NCBI GenBank assembly: GCA_030247855.1
Contig: JAPDRN010000222.1
Coordinates: forward strand, 1 to 31,305
Direction of reading: 5' to 3'
DNA length: 31,305 nt
Source: Knufia peltigerae
Taxonomy: Eukaryota > Ascomycota > Eurotiomycetes > Chaetothyriales > Trichomeriaceae
Below are positions 10,423 to 20,993 of this stretch, one piece after another (the stretch's first letter is position 1; the number at the start of each line of letters is the position of its first letter). The translations under genes were made by a program, and so were the position numbers. Below the pieces are notes generated by a model. The model had not been told where the DNA came from. It worked only from the letters and a program-made list of their open reading frames with translations, and did no database searches.

Positions 10423-11517
10423 GTGGGGAGTGCTTTGTCGCGCGAGAGCGGGAAGCGAGAGAGAAAAAAAAAACGCCTCGTCGGTAAGCCAGTCAATCTG
10501 GTACCTTCACCTGTCCACATGACATGACGTGACTCCGGAACGATTCTCGTAGAGGTGGAACTATATACTCGTACTCGTCGTATACTCCGTACGGGGATTG
10601 CATGCGTTGGATCTTTTATGAGTACATGAATTCTTCAAGGATGATGTATGCGGTGAGACCAAAAAACAAGGTACAACTACAAACGGCCATCGGAACTCCC
10701 CGGGACATGGACGAGATGAGAGATTTGCAAAAAAAAACCCCCACAAACACCGCAAGACAGAACATTTTCCTTTTCTACGAGTAATTACGACAAAGTACGA
10801 GTTTGACGACGAATCACTACGAGTAAAGATGTCCAATTCCCAACCGCAGATGCACGGCCAAGTGGCAGAAGAAGAGGGTAGGGGCATATGCACACAGACA
10901 TGACAAGATAGATCATCATCGTTTGTAGTGACAGTATCCAGTGTCCCATATCCAGCATCACGTATCTCACATCCAACATCCTCTACACCAAGTTACTACA
11001 AGTACGTACATTTGAAAAACAAAGCCCCAGGGACGCCTTCCTATCGTGAGGCTTCAGCCTTCTTCATCGTTCGACATAAATCAGGTCGACATTTTGATCT
11101 CCATGTCCCCTGGGACATGATACCGATTTCGTAATTTGGTTTATCCTCTCATCATACATTCATAAATTCCCAACCTTTCATCAGACAAAATTACCCCTCG
11201 AATTCAAACAAGGCTCAAAGACCGAGAGCGACAGGGTTGCAGTTGTATATAGAAAAAAACCGCCAATGAGGCCAGTAAAGAAAAGGACACAAAGTGTAAC
11301 ACTTTTGTAGTATCGCTCAATAGCTGATCCGTGTCGGAAATTGTGAGAGTCGTGCCCACATAGTCATATAATCCCCTCTGATAGACGCCTCAAAGTTAGA
11401 GCTCACGACAAAATACAGCGTCGAGATTGGGTTTTTTTCCCCAACCAAGAAATCTCGGCGACTGACGTGAGGAAGCTGTCAATTCGTAAAGTCAATCTTC
11501 CCCAAGTCCGCCATGGC

Positions 11518-12600
11518 TCAGTCTGTGACAATAACTTCGACCCTTCTCCCTTTTCCTCTGCCTTTGATGCCCTTGTTGCTGTGCTTGTATAGATCTTGAA
11601 AGTATTCCCTTAGCTCCTTTTCGTGAGGAAGAACGGCTTCGTTGGTGGAGAATTGTTGGGCGAGTTTGGCCAGTGTCTCCTTGTGGAACTTATTCATGTG
11701 GGCCTTGAGGTTGCCAAGTTGTGTAAAGACCTTGCCTCCTTGTGAGTCCCTGCATGTGTCAAGCTTGCATTCATACTTGCGACCATTGGCACCAGGGTCG
11801 GATGACGACCTCTTTCGGTTTGGTCGTTGCCCGATGTGTCGGCGTTCGTGGGTTCGTAGATTACCTAGTTGAGAAAAGGTCTGCCGGCATGATGAGACGG
11901 AACAAATATACGGCTTCTCCCCGGTATGAGATCGGAGGTGGATCTTGAGGTGGGTGGGCTGGGAGAATGACTTTCCGCAATTTGCATAAGAGCAGATATA
12001 CTTCCTGACTTTGCCTCTAGGGTCGGCTTTGGACAGATGTGGTTGTTGCATCATCTGGCTAGGCTGAAGTGTCTTCATGAGCGAGTCGACCTCAGATGTC
12101 TGTTCGGGCAGTGATGATGAAACTGGAAAACTTGTGGGAGGAGTAGTTTGACCGGAAGAGATGATCGACTCGAGGCGAGGCAGCTCCGAGAGGTCGGATG
12201 AGAAGTAGCTCGATGGGGTCTCCGAGTAGACAGAGACTACATCGTCAAAGTTCTCTTGATCATCTGCCATCCAGCTCGGGTCTGTCGTGGAGCCTTGATC
12301 CGGGGTGAGATAGTCCAAGGGCATGTCGTAGTCGCAGAGAGGAGGGAAGGACTGAGTCCGTCGTTGTATAGGAACTGGAGGTGTATGGGTAACTGGTGGC
12401 GTCGCAAGAGGCGGAGTGTACGCATTGTAGTTATACACCTCGTGACAAGGGATGTTTTGAGGATAAAAATCTTGCGGAAAGGCTCGTGGATTGACCATGG
12501 CAGAGGAGGTGGATGGAATAGGGATGGAAGTAGGCACCATCCATTGCCTCATTTGTTGCATGTGCCAGTCAATTTGCTCTGATGTTGGGTTGTAGGCCAT
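11518..12600 (-). CDS. C2H2 zinc-finger transcription factor, AZF1-like
   Basis: A single exon encodes 360 residues. The N-terminal half is rich in P, S, T and Q with acidic patches (about 105-150), as expected of an activation domain. Three C2H2 fingers follow. Finger 1 uses C203, C208, H221 and H225. Finger 2 uses C233, C238, H251 and H255, after a canonical HTGEKPY linker. Finger 3 uses C278, C283, H301 and H306. The FTQLGNLKAHMNKFHKETL block closely matches the last finger of yeast Azf1, a nuclear glucose-responsive activator, and that is the basis of the name. A basic, serine-rich linker of 22 residues (HIGQRPNRKRSSSDPG...) separates fingers 2 and 3 and may act as a nuclear localisation signal. 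Finger 3 has about five extra residues between its second Cys and the aromatic residue. The C-terminus is basic. The orthologue is likely but not proven. Confidence 0.85.
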   Translation of the reverse strand: MAYNPTSEQIDWHMQQMRQWMVPTSIPIPSTSSAMVNPRAFPQDFYPQNIPCHEVYNYNAYTPPLATPPVTHTPPVPIQRRTQSFPPLCDYDMPLDYLTPDQGSTTDPSWMADDQENFDDVVSVYSETPSSYFSSDLSELPRLESIISSGQTTPPTSFPVSSSLPEQTSEVDSLMKTLQPSQMMQQPHLSKADPRGKVRKYICSYANCGKSFSQPTHLKIHLRSHTGEKPYICSVSSCRQTFSQLGNLRTHERRHIGQRPNRKRSSSDPGANGRKYECKLDTCRDSQGGKVFTQLGNLKAHMNKFHKETLAKLAQQFSTNEAVLPHEKELREYFQDLYKHSNKGIKGRGKGRRVEVIVTD

Positions 12601-15221
12601 CTTCTTCTTTCCAGAGTCTGGACTGTATCTTGATGAGAGAGTAAAGACACTTTCTGGTTGCCGTGGAAGAATGGTATCGTCACAGGGAAGCCCCGAAATC
12701 CTAGAGGTCTTCTGCGAAGTAGGGAGGAGATGATCAAAGGAAGACTACATAACAAGCAGGAACTGGTTGTCGGCTCGAGTAGAATAGTCTCGGGAGAGGT
12801 AGCAACGGAGCAAGGGTAGCGTAGTCGCAGATCGTTGATTGGCGGAAAGGTGGAGTAGGTATGGAGTGACACTGGAAGATCTTGAGAACCAAGGGAGTAC
12901 TTATGCTATAGGAACAGGAGACACAAAGATGCAAGCAATATATGAACAGCCGACCTTGGGTTCCGGACGAGGTCAAACGAGGAACGGGGACGATGAGATC
13001 AGAATTGGGGGTTTATACCTTTGTATTGCGAGTGAAAATATCTTCAATAGATTCGACGACTGGTAAGTCAGCGTGGGCATGTCAAGCTCGAACCAAGTAT
13101 AGTCAGGGATCAATCTGCAGGTGAAGAGATTGCAAGACCCCATCCCTCAATCGGACGAGGGTGGCTGTCGCGGCTAAGATACTAACATGATGCAGCCTTG
13201 TTGGAAAATGGAGTTTAGGGCAGACGCCGTAAGGCATCATGGCGCATCCGCTTACCGTGTTCAGGGAGGGCCAGGTGACAGTGGAAAAATTTTTCATGAT
13301 CCGAAGCGTTGTTAGTGGCTGATCAAGAGAAAACCGACAGCCTCAAGCCAGTCAGAAGCCTCGAAGAGACAAGATGCAGGTGCGAGAGAGGGAGTGTCCG
13401 GCCGCGGGAGGCAGCGACATGGTTGGCACAAAAGTGCCAGGGGTTCGAGATAGCGTCAGCGATCGCGCTCGAAGCAAAGTACCAAAAAATCGAGAAGCGA
13501 CATGGGGGCGGGATCTCTCGACGAAGGGGAGGTACAGCAAATGTTGCTTCTCCGTATGGACGATGATGATGGAGGGTGGTGGAAGTGCATTAGGCCGGCA
13601 TGATCGCTGATAAAGGCCCGCTGGGTTGGAGACGTCTTGGACAGCCAGACCATACCTGAACAGGAGAGTCGTTGCATTAGGAAGGCGCGTGGCTTTCGTG
13701 ATGACCAGGATTAAGCGAAGTTGCCCTGCAATAAGAGCTGAAGTTGGCCGGGACCGGTGCCCGGGTGCTTGTACGGAGTACGGGAGGACACTCTTTCTCC
13801 GCTGCTTCTCAGTGCCAACGAACAGACACTCGGCCCCAGGCGGATACTTGACTCTCTGTCATAGGGTCGCTAGGTCGAGTGAGGATAGAGACACGAGGCA
13901 GGGCTGTCCAGGCACGTAATCTTCGAGGTGGTGGCTTGGGAGGCTATGTTATCTTGCAGCGGCTGATAAGTCAATTTTTCTGTGTCCATGCTTTCTTGGT
14001 CCATTCCAGCACTTGTCGTCCTCCCCCCTGTCAGGCTTGCAGATTGAAAATTTTTTCCTCGGCTGCAGACATGGCCTGATGACGAAGGGTAGCTGGGCCC
14101 ATGCCTGACCAGCGTTGGCACCCCTTGTATCTGGGGATCAATAGACAGATCGAGAGCGAGATAGGACGGGATAGCCAAAGCCAGGGATTGGTAGTGATTG
14201 CTCGGCTCCTTGGGGACACATCCCACGCGCCCTTCGCCTGGAGGAGGGCCATTTACGCAAAATGTTCCGTGAAGAAAATGCACGCTGCGATACGCGATGC
14301 GGAGTAGAATCAGGAATCCCCTGGTTGACCTGAAGGGGGGGAGTAGAGAAAATTCTGCCCATACGCCCATTTGCTGTAGATACGAGCACATACTCGCACA
14401 GTTGGTCATGGCAGCGGCCAGCGGTACACCAGTGCCGCTAAATGGTCACCACGCGTACCGACCTCGACAGATGAAACGACCGTGGGAAGAGCGTAGCGAG
14501 CAACAGTAGCAACCGTCCTTCGAGGCGGATGGGCCCGGCCGGTAGAGGCCGGCGTGGGAGGCTGTCAAACACATGCTCTCTGTACTGTAGCCGTAGCAAG
14601 GTCGACGTGACCGACATTGACTTGGCTTCAATCTCGCATGGACTTCTGATATCTGATAGTGACATCTTCATCTCCTTCCTGCTCCCACGTCAGTTGTCGT
14701 ATATTTTCTGTTGTGAGTCTCTAAACAATTAGCACCGCAGGGAAAAAACACCACAGATCAAGACGCCAACGGGATCGTCAAGGATACTATTTGAATTTTT
14801 TGTCTCTACGAAAACCTCAATGCATGGGCAATCATGTCCATGCGCTAGTCAAAAGCCCCCAAAATCCCTCATGGATGTTCTCCTGCGAAATCAAGGGTTA
14901 CCAAAACGAAACTGCACTGAGCGCACTCCTACCAGGGCTCCCATTCTGTTGCCCACTAATGCACTCGTCCCACGCCCCCAAGTTACATGATACCTGAAAC
15001 CGAAAATTCGACGAAGCATCACATTCCATGCCAACATACCACTGACTTTGCCTGTGTTGCAATGTTCCCATCCGTTGGCCAGCCTTCTTGGTAGTACCCA
15101 TCATCACCATAAACAACATATCTCACAGAGAGGTGCACAACAGATTTTTCCTCCGACCAGAGAAGTCCATGGAATTACGATTCCAATGGTTTCTCCTTGT
15201 CAGGAATTTTTCAGTATCGCT
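12601..15221. other. Gene-poor region between TUP1 and the AZF1-like gene
   Basis: This 2.6 kb lies downstream of TUP1 and upstream of the AZF1-like gene, both on the minus strand. It probably contains the promoter and a long leader of the zinc-finger gene, plus the TUP1 3' UTR. A TACGGAGTA 9-mer sits at 13772. A plus-strand splice-like pair (GTAAGT near 13064, ACTAAC...GCAG ending near 13197) follows an open frame at 12839-13066, but the peptide is unrecognisable. The 179-codon minus-strand frame at 13870-14409 has atypical composition and no similarity I can name. No gene is called. Confidence 0.5.
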
Positions 15222-17151
15222 TTAGATACCTTGATGGGCTCCACGCCAACTTGTGTACTGCCAGATACGGGCCTTCATGTCTCCTGAGCCCGTGGCGAAC
15301 AAATGTCCAGTCGGGCAGGGTGCCACCGAGATGACCGAGTTCTTGTGTCCTTGGAGCATCATCTGGGCGTTACCAGTATTTGGATCCCAGAATTGTACTC
15401 CACGATCCTTGGATCCTGACATGACCCATTCTCCGCCAGGGGTGAGACAGACCGAGAGAACATAATCCTGAAAAGCAACAGTTAGTCTCGTTTTCATGCG
15501 TCGAAAGAATGTCAGAACTTACCTTGTGTCCTTCGAATGTTCGGATGCACTTGCCGTCCTTACCGTTGGATGCGGATGGGACGAGGCCGCGCTGAGGAGA
15601 AAGCTCCCACATCTTGATCGTTTTGTCCAAGCTGCCGCTGACCAGTTCTCGGCCACTGGGGGAAAAGGCAACCGAGTAGACACTGTCTTTGTGGCCCTGT
15701 GGTCCTTCCAGACGCTCGATCAGATAACCACTGGAGCAGTCCCAGACTCGCACACTCTTGTCGAGCGAACCGGCCGCGACGAAGCGACCATCAGGAGACA
15801 TGGCCACAGTGGTCACACCGTCTTCAATGGACAGGACCATAACTTGCTGGTTGGATTCAATATCCCAGAGGCGCACCGTCTTGTCGCCGGAGCCCGAGGC
15901 AATCAGTCGTCCGGTGCGGGAGAAATCCAAAGAGTAGATATCTTGCTCGTGACCATCGAAGATGGTTCGGATGCGCTTGCTTTCGATGTCCCAGACCCTG
16001 ATCTTTTTGTCTTCGGCACCTGTGGCCAAGAGCTTTCCGTCAGGAGAAAAGCAGACTGATCGGATATACAAGTCACCGTCCTTGTCTTGGACGTTGTCAT
16101 CGAGCAGCTCGCAGACCTTGCGCCCATCTCGAGCGTCGAAGATCTGTGCACTGCGGTTGCAGCCAGTGGCGATGTACTTGCCATCGTTGGAGAAGCGGAC
16201 GCAGCAGACCACGGACTCGTGGACGAGGTTGTGCAAAAGTGTAATGTCCAGCACGCGTGGCACGTTGGGGTTGAATACGGCGTGCCATTCGCCATTAGCA
16301 CCCATCCGCTTCAAATGGTCTGGTAGATCGTCTGGGTTGAGGTCTGCGAGAACATTGCCGACATTGGGGTATTGTCCTTGACCTGGCATCTGATGGCGCG
16401 GGCCAAGTTGCATGTCGCTTCCCGGAGGAGTCGGTCTAGGAATTTGAGGAGACGCTCTTGGGTCGTTTTGGTAAGGCATTGGCTGTGGTTGGCCCGGGTG
16501 TTGCTGAGGCGTAGCTGGTCCGGGGCCGCCCCTAGTTGTCATATTACGATTCTTGCCTAGTCCCGGGGAGCTGGTAGGAGGCTGTCCTTGCGGTCCGTAG
16601 CCATTCAGGGCAGGCGCCTGCTGATAGCCGGGAAAGGCATTTGGGCCCTGGGGTGGACCTTGAGGCTGGCCTGCTGGTGGCGGTGGCTGAAGGGGATGCT
16701 GTTGAGGAGCTGCCTGTTCTGGTGGAGGAGCGAGTCCGGGACCGCCTTGACCTTGGTTGGCCATGATGCCACTGAAGAGGCCGCCCTGACCGTGACCAAG
16801 GGAGGGAGGAGCCTGCACAGGAGGGCCGCTATGCTGAGGAGGTCCGCCGATGTGGGATTGAACCTGGGCGCCGCCGCGCACTTCGAGTTCGTGTCTGAGA
16901 ACGCGGATCTCAGACTCGTATTCCTGCTTCATCTTCAATTGATTCTGTTCGAGTTGATAGACCTTGTTTCGGATCAACTCCATCTCCTGAATTTGCTGAG
17001 CAACTTGGTTCTCAACCTGCTCACTTGACCGAGTCTGGTTCTCAAATTCCGAGCGCAATGATTCGAAGATTTCGTTCAGCCGATGGTTCGGCGGCCCAGG
17101 AGGCGCGGGCCCCAAATTAGGGTTGCCGCGATGCTGGGTCGCGTTGAACAT
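15222..17151 (-). CDS. TUP1: Transcriptional corepressor TUP1/RcoA, seven WD40 repeats
   Basis: Two exons, 17151-15523 and 15467-15222, give 624 residues. The intron at 15468-15522 is 55 nt (GTAAGT donor, TTTTCAG acceptor), joins FEGHK to DYVLSVCLTPGG and lies within a WD repeat. The N-terminus (HRLNEIFESLRSEFENQ, then a heptad-rich segment to about residue 85) is the Tup1 tetramerisation and Ssn6-binding coiled coil. A long P/Q/G-rich linker follows, then the WD40 propeller over about residues 310-615, with blocks such as GAEDKKIRVWDIES, SGSGDKTVRLWDIES and ATGSGDMKARIWQY. In the nucleus Tup1-Ssn6 is recruited by DNA-binding repressors to silence many gene sets. The chosen ATG (MFNATQHRG) is the family start; an upstream in-frame ATG at about 17184 would add 11 residues (MQLFPPLHLFT). 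The last 11 or so residues (TSWRGAHQGI) are less conserved. Confidence 0.95.
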
Positions 17152-19186
17152 GGTGAAGAGATGGAGGGGGGGAAAGAGTTGCAAGAAAGAAGTTCTGGGT
17201 GAGAGAATCGAAATTCAAGTCTGAGGATGAATTAGCACCAGGGTGGAAGATAATCGGGGGATGAGGGTTGCGATTGAGCGCAGCTATTAATTGTACCTTC
17301 TTTTTGGGTGGAAACGGCGCTAGTGGTAGGGGGAAAAAAGCAAATAAGCACTCGGTGTGCCAACGCCTGAGGTCCGACGAGATAGAGCCAATACGCGCAA
17401 GGATATCGCCACTGGGCCTACGTCCGAGCTCGAGGATGACGACAAGATTAAAGGTTGCGGGACAAGGTGAGTAGGGTGAGGCTGAAGGGGAGAAGATGAG
17501 AGATGGGAGAAGAGGCAAAGAAAATTGCGGGCTGAAAGAGTAGAAGATGTGACGGCAAGCCTCAGAAGAGGAGCGAGTTGAAGCACGAGGTGCTGGGACG
17601 AGGGAGACGGACCAGCAGCAACCCGGGGGGGGGAGGAAGAGACAAGCCAAAACAGCCAGAGGGACCAGAGGAACCACAGGAACAACCCTGGTGGCAGGTG
17701 TGCCTAGCAAGGCCGTGTGACATACAACTCCGTACTCCGTAACGAACCAAGCAGAAACCCTGGACAAAAAAGGCTTGCGGGCAACTAAGTTGGGCAGACG
17801 CTCCATCGAGCTTCCAGCCGAAAGCCGCAAGGGGGATTCGAACCCACCTAGCGCCGGGCCAGATACAAGTCAGTGGTGAGCCTATGTGGTGAGGGCTGTG
17901 GGTGCCTGTTTAGTGGGGACCCAAGCCTAATCAGTCAGTCGTTAGAGCCTGGGTGCGCCATGCATGCATGCGCTGTGCAGACCGCCCCCAGGCCCCAGGA
18001 AAATGACCCAAAGGTGGTTGTCGGTGTAGGGGGGAGATCGCTTGGGAGACGGGCGAACAGGCGACGCTAGGGCCAAGTTCCGGGCTGCATCAGATACAAT
18101 ACTCCACCCTTATTATTGGAAGATCCTTGTCCGCGCGAATCATCGCGTGCTATCACTTCGTATATGTGCAGTACAGTATCAGTACCAGGTAGGTTACCTG
18201 CCAGATATTTCCAGACGCGAGACTTTGATTACAGTACTCGTACGATTACAATACGCCTGGATTCAGTTCTCGATGCAACCCGGTCTCGACTTTCTGATAG
18301 GTCACCTGCAGGTATCTAGAGACCAAGGGATGAACTGGTGGGCAAGGGACTTCAGCGAGTAGCATCAGCCCTGGTCGTTTGCTTCCGTAGGTAGTTAGCC
18401 ACGGGGAGTCCGGCGACATGTTCAGCTGAAAGTCCATTTCGGATATGCAGAGAGTATTGATTAATCCCTGCTATGCCAAAGAGGATAGCTCCGCCATTTT
18501 TGCAGCCAGCTTGACTCATCGAAGACGTGCGAGGCTGTCGACCTCATGACCTCAAAATCAGGCGGAGTTCCATCTCAACTGCACTCTGCGCCTCGGGAAC
18601 ATCACGCGTAGCCCTCGCTGTTGTATCTCAAACCTGCAACAAGCTTCACCGTTGAAAGTGCCATGTGTCATAGCAATGCGCTGTTAGACAAACCTCAGGG
18701 TGCTCGTAGAGATCTGCCCCAATCTAATCACTGGAAATCATACGGCATTGGCAAAATTCAGGCATACCAGCCTTCCAGAGGACTCAAAGTGACCACAATA
18801 ATACATTTTTGATCGTCAGCATGTAAATCTGGAATCTTTAGCATATCTTGCAGAGTTAAGATTATTCTGTTCAGGGTGCATCAAGGACCTCAAGGCTGTT
18901 ATACAGAAGCTGCCATGCGCGAGCACACAATGGTTCTGACTTCTTCTCCCAACATCGGCTCACCAGCCTGCGGCCAACCCAAAGCCTCGCCGTCGGAGAG
19001 AGTCGAGTTCGTCACCAATTACTTTGCTCGCGGATTTGACCACAATCTAGCATGTTGTTGCGCCTGTTTCCGCTTCAGATTTCGCGAAGCTGTTCTCCTC
19101 CGGCCCCAATTTCCAACACTCTCACGGCTCTCCGTCATCATTGGTAATTTACAGTGCGTGGGTCTTTAGGAAGATCTCGTAGGATT
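17152..19186. other. TUP1 upstream region and TOM7 downstream region
   Basis: This 2.0 kb lies upstream of TUP1 and downstream of TOM7. Just before TUP1 the minus strand is strongly pyrimidine-rich (17160-17650), as in many fungal leaders. That keeps a 237-codon frame open (17117-17830), which I do not regard as coding. A 9-G run lies at 17625-17633 and a TACTCCGTA at 17733. A tRNA-like T-arm sits near 17827-17850 on the minus strand. Nothing further is recognised from 17900 to 19186. Confidence 0.5.
17823..17850 (-). other. tRNA-like T-arm / B-box relic
   Basis: The minus strand reads GGGTTCGAATCCCCC, a perfect RNA polymerase III B-box (GGTTCGANNCC) with a T-stem having four of five pairs. 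It is followed by TTGCGGC, which could be the 3' acceptor strand. No matching 5' acceptor strand (GCCGCAA or similar) or A-box is found within about 180 nt upstream, so an intact tRNA is not supported. It could be a decayed tRNA, a fragment of a tRNA-derived element, or chance. Confidence 0.35.
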
Positions 19187-19511
19187 TCAGTTCGCAAAAG
19201 GTGATATTAAGCTGCGGAAATGTCAACACTGCCCTTGGACACGACCTCTTGTGGGAAGAAGCGTACCTGATGAGAGCTGGTTTGGGTTCGCTCCGTGTGT
19301 AGCCTGCCTCCGTCAGTTGGCGTGTCATGTTCGAAGATCTCCGATCATACCAAGGTAGAGTATCAAAGGTAGATAGCCATAGTGAACCACTTCCTTGGTG
19401 ATGTCAATGACCTTTGAGATGCGTTCCTAAAAAAGTCAACTTAGTTTGGGACGATATATGGCGGCCAGGGAAAAAAAGCCATACCTTGGTTTCTTCGGAA
19501 AATTGAATCAT
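19187..19511 (-). CDS. TOM7: TOM complex subunit Tom7 (mitochondrial outer membrane)
   Basis: Four tiny exons, 19511-19485, 19426-19351, 19303-19267 and 19211-19187, encode 54 residues. The introns are 19427-19484, 19304-19350 and 19212-19266 (58, 47 and 55 nt), with GTATGG, GTATGA and GTACGC donors and TAG, CAG and CAG acceptors. All phases match (27+76+37+25 = 165 nt). The product starts MIQFSEETKERISK, continues through HYGYLPLILYLGYTR and ends LISLISPFAN. These match the fungal Tom7 pattern: SEESKER start, HYGxxP membrane segment, and SLLSPxA end. Tom7 is a tail-anchored small subunit that modulates assembly of the TOM and SAM translocases. No continuous frame exceeds about 25 codons, so simple ORF calling misses it. 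It is divergent from HSH49 with 364 bp between start codons. Confidence 0.9.
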
Positions 19512-19875
19512 CTTGGCGAATCTCTGACCGACTGGTGAATGATAGATTTGCCGTTTCGAAACTCGATATCTTCTGAAATAGACCGTTGTACTTGTGATGC
19601 CAGCGCAATTGATTTGAAGCTGCGAGAATGATTTGGAGAAATCAGAAAATCCTGGTCACGTGGAATACGCACTAGACCCAAGATGGATAAGCTCTCTCGC
19701 TTTTCACGATAGGCTTCTTTGCCCTCGCAAGAACTTTTGTTTGGATGATTCGAGAGAATTATTCCCAGGTCGATAACTTGCCTTGCAGCACTTCACGTCG
19801 TCAACAACCCTAATAACGACTTTTCCAGACACTTTGACAATCTTGAGGTTAAGCTGAGAGACCTAGTCTGAAAAG
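19512..19875. promoter_or_regulatory. Shared divergent promoter TOM7 / HSH49
   Basis: This 364-bp interval separates the two start codons. It contains GGTCACGTGG (CACGTG at 19657-19662), an E-box of the type bound by Cbf1/USF-like bHLH factors in fungi. No ORF is present. Confidence 0.5.
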
Positions 19876-20993
19876 ATGTCTGCCGCTCGACACTGGGAGC
19901 AAGACAAAGATTCGACCATATACATTGGCAATCTCGACGAGCGAGTCACCGATGCCTTGGTTTGGGAGCTCTTCCTACAGGCCGGCCGCATCGCCAACGT
20001 CCACTTGCCCAAGGACCGAGTCACCCAGACGCACCAAGGCTATGGCTTCGTCGAGTTCAACTCGGAGGAGGATGCAGAGTATGCTGCCCGAATCATGAAC
20101 CAGGTCAGATTATACGGGAAACCCATCAGAGTCAACAAGGCCAGTGCGGACAAGCAGAAGTCTGTCGAGGTCGGTGCCGAGCTATTTGTAGGAAACTTGG
20201 ATCCTATGGTCGATGAGAGAATGCTGTACGACACTTTCGGACGATTCGGTACTTTGGTCGCGGCTCCAAAGGTGTGTATAATCTACTCTTAATAAGCCTT
20301 CAGCAGTCATGAATTTTTCTTCTCCTATTCTAACCTCGCTCCTAGGTTGCTCGCGACGAAAACAACTTGTCCAAGGGTTATGGATTTGTCTCTTTCTCCA
20401 ACTTTGAGTCTTCTGACGACGCCATCGCCAATATGAATGGTCAATATCTCATGAACAAAGAAGTCTCGGTTCAATACGCCTACAAAAAGGACGGCAAGGG
20501 CGAGAGACACGGTGACCAAGCCGAACGTATGCTAGCTGCTCAGGCCAAAGCTCACGGCGTTCAACCCACCCCCGCCACCATCCCAGTCGGCGGCCCGCCA
20601 ATGTTTGGTGCCATGCCTCAGACTCCTGCCACCCCCGTCGGCTTCGGACCACCGAACGGAAACTACCAGGCCGTCCCTCCTCCAATTCAGGCAAGACCTC
20701 CTCCGCCACAGAGTGCGCCACTGCCTGCACCACCTGGTGGCCTCCCAGCACGTCCTCCTCCGAGTCAAGCAGGATATGGCGGACCGCAGGGCTTCATGCC
20801 ACCAGGTTTCAACCAGATGCCCGCAGGCTTTCCACAGCAACAACAACAACAACAACAACATGCGCCGCCGCCGCCTCCTCCTCCTGGGTTCGCCCCTCCC
20901 CCTGGCTTTGGAGGTCCACAGCCTGGTGCTATGCCTCCAGCTCCTCCCGCCGGACCGCCCGGCGGTTTCCAAGGATACGGGATTCGAAAATGA
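19876..20993 (+). CDS. HSH49: Splicing factor 3b subunit 4 (SF3b49/Hsh49), two RRMs
   Basis: Two exons, 19876-20271 and 20346-20993, encode 347 residues. The intron at 20272-20345 (74 nt) has a GTGTGT donor, a CTAAC branch point and a CCTAG acceptor, and it splits RRM2. RRM1 (about 14-92) has RNP2 IYIGNL and RNP1 GYGFVEF. RRM2 (about 101-180) has LFVGNL and GYGFVSF. The tail is long and rich in P, G, A and M, with eight consecutive glutamines and several PPPPP runs, as in SF3b4. The protein binds pre-mRNA beside the branch point as part of U2 snRNP SF3b, through the SF3b145/Cus1 subunit. The start MSAARHWEQDKDSTIYIGNLD is the usual one for the family. The tail is longer than in yeast Hsh49, matching filamentous fungi and animals. 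Confidence 0.95.
20835..20858 (+). repeat. Coding polyglutamine repeat, CAG(CAA)7
   Basis: Eight glutamine codons, one CAG and seven CAA, lie in the proline-rich tail of HSH49. Near-pure CAA codon use suggests recent slippage, and the length may vary between strains. Confidence 0.95.

Larger units (their letters stand above)
9129..11517. other. Convergent gene-poor region rich in low-complexity DNA
   Basis: This 2.4 kb lies between the 3' ends of the carrier (+) and the zinc-finger gene (-). It holds an 11-bp tandem repeat (9843-9872), a CT tract, a 14-C run, purine and A runs, two TACGGAGTA-type 9-mers (9917 and 10583), and many short TACGAG/ACTCGTA strings around 10560-10830. Open frames here, for example 9197-9544 (-), show no recognisable protein. 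The 3' UTRs of both flanking genes must lie in it. Confidence 0.6.

Noticed and set aside
34..12600. Possible secondary-metabolite cluster (monooxygenase, hydrolase, carrier, zinc-finger regulator)
   Set aside because: No polyketide synthase, peptide synthetase, terpene cyclase or export pump is present. ERG3, the FAD-type carrier and UPF0357 are housekeeping genes, and the regulator is C2H2 AZF1-like rather than a cluster-type Zn2Cys6.
13870..14409. 179-codon minus-strand frame
   Set aside because: No domain, no codon pattern like the neighbouring genes, and several overlapping frames on both strands. I could not support it as a gene.
15496..17028. Plus-strand frames of 146-187 codons
   Set aside because: They are antisense to the TUP1 WD40 and linker exon and have no recognisable sequence.
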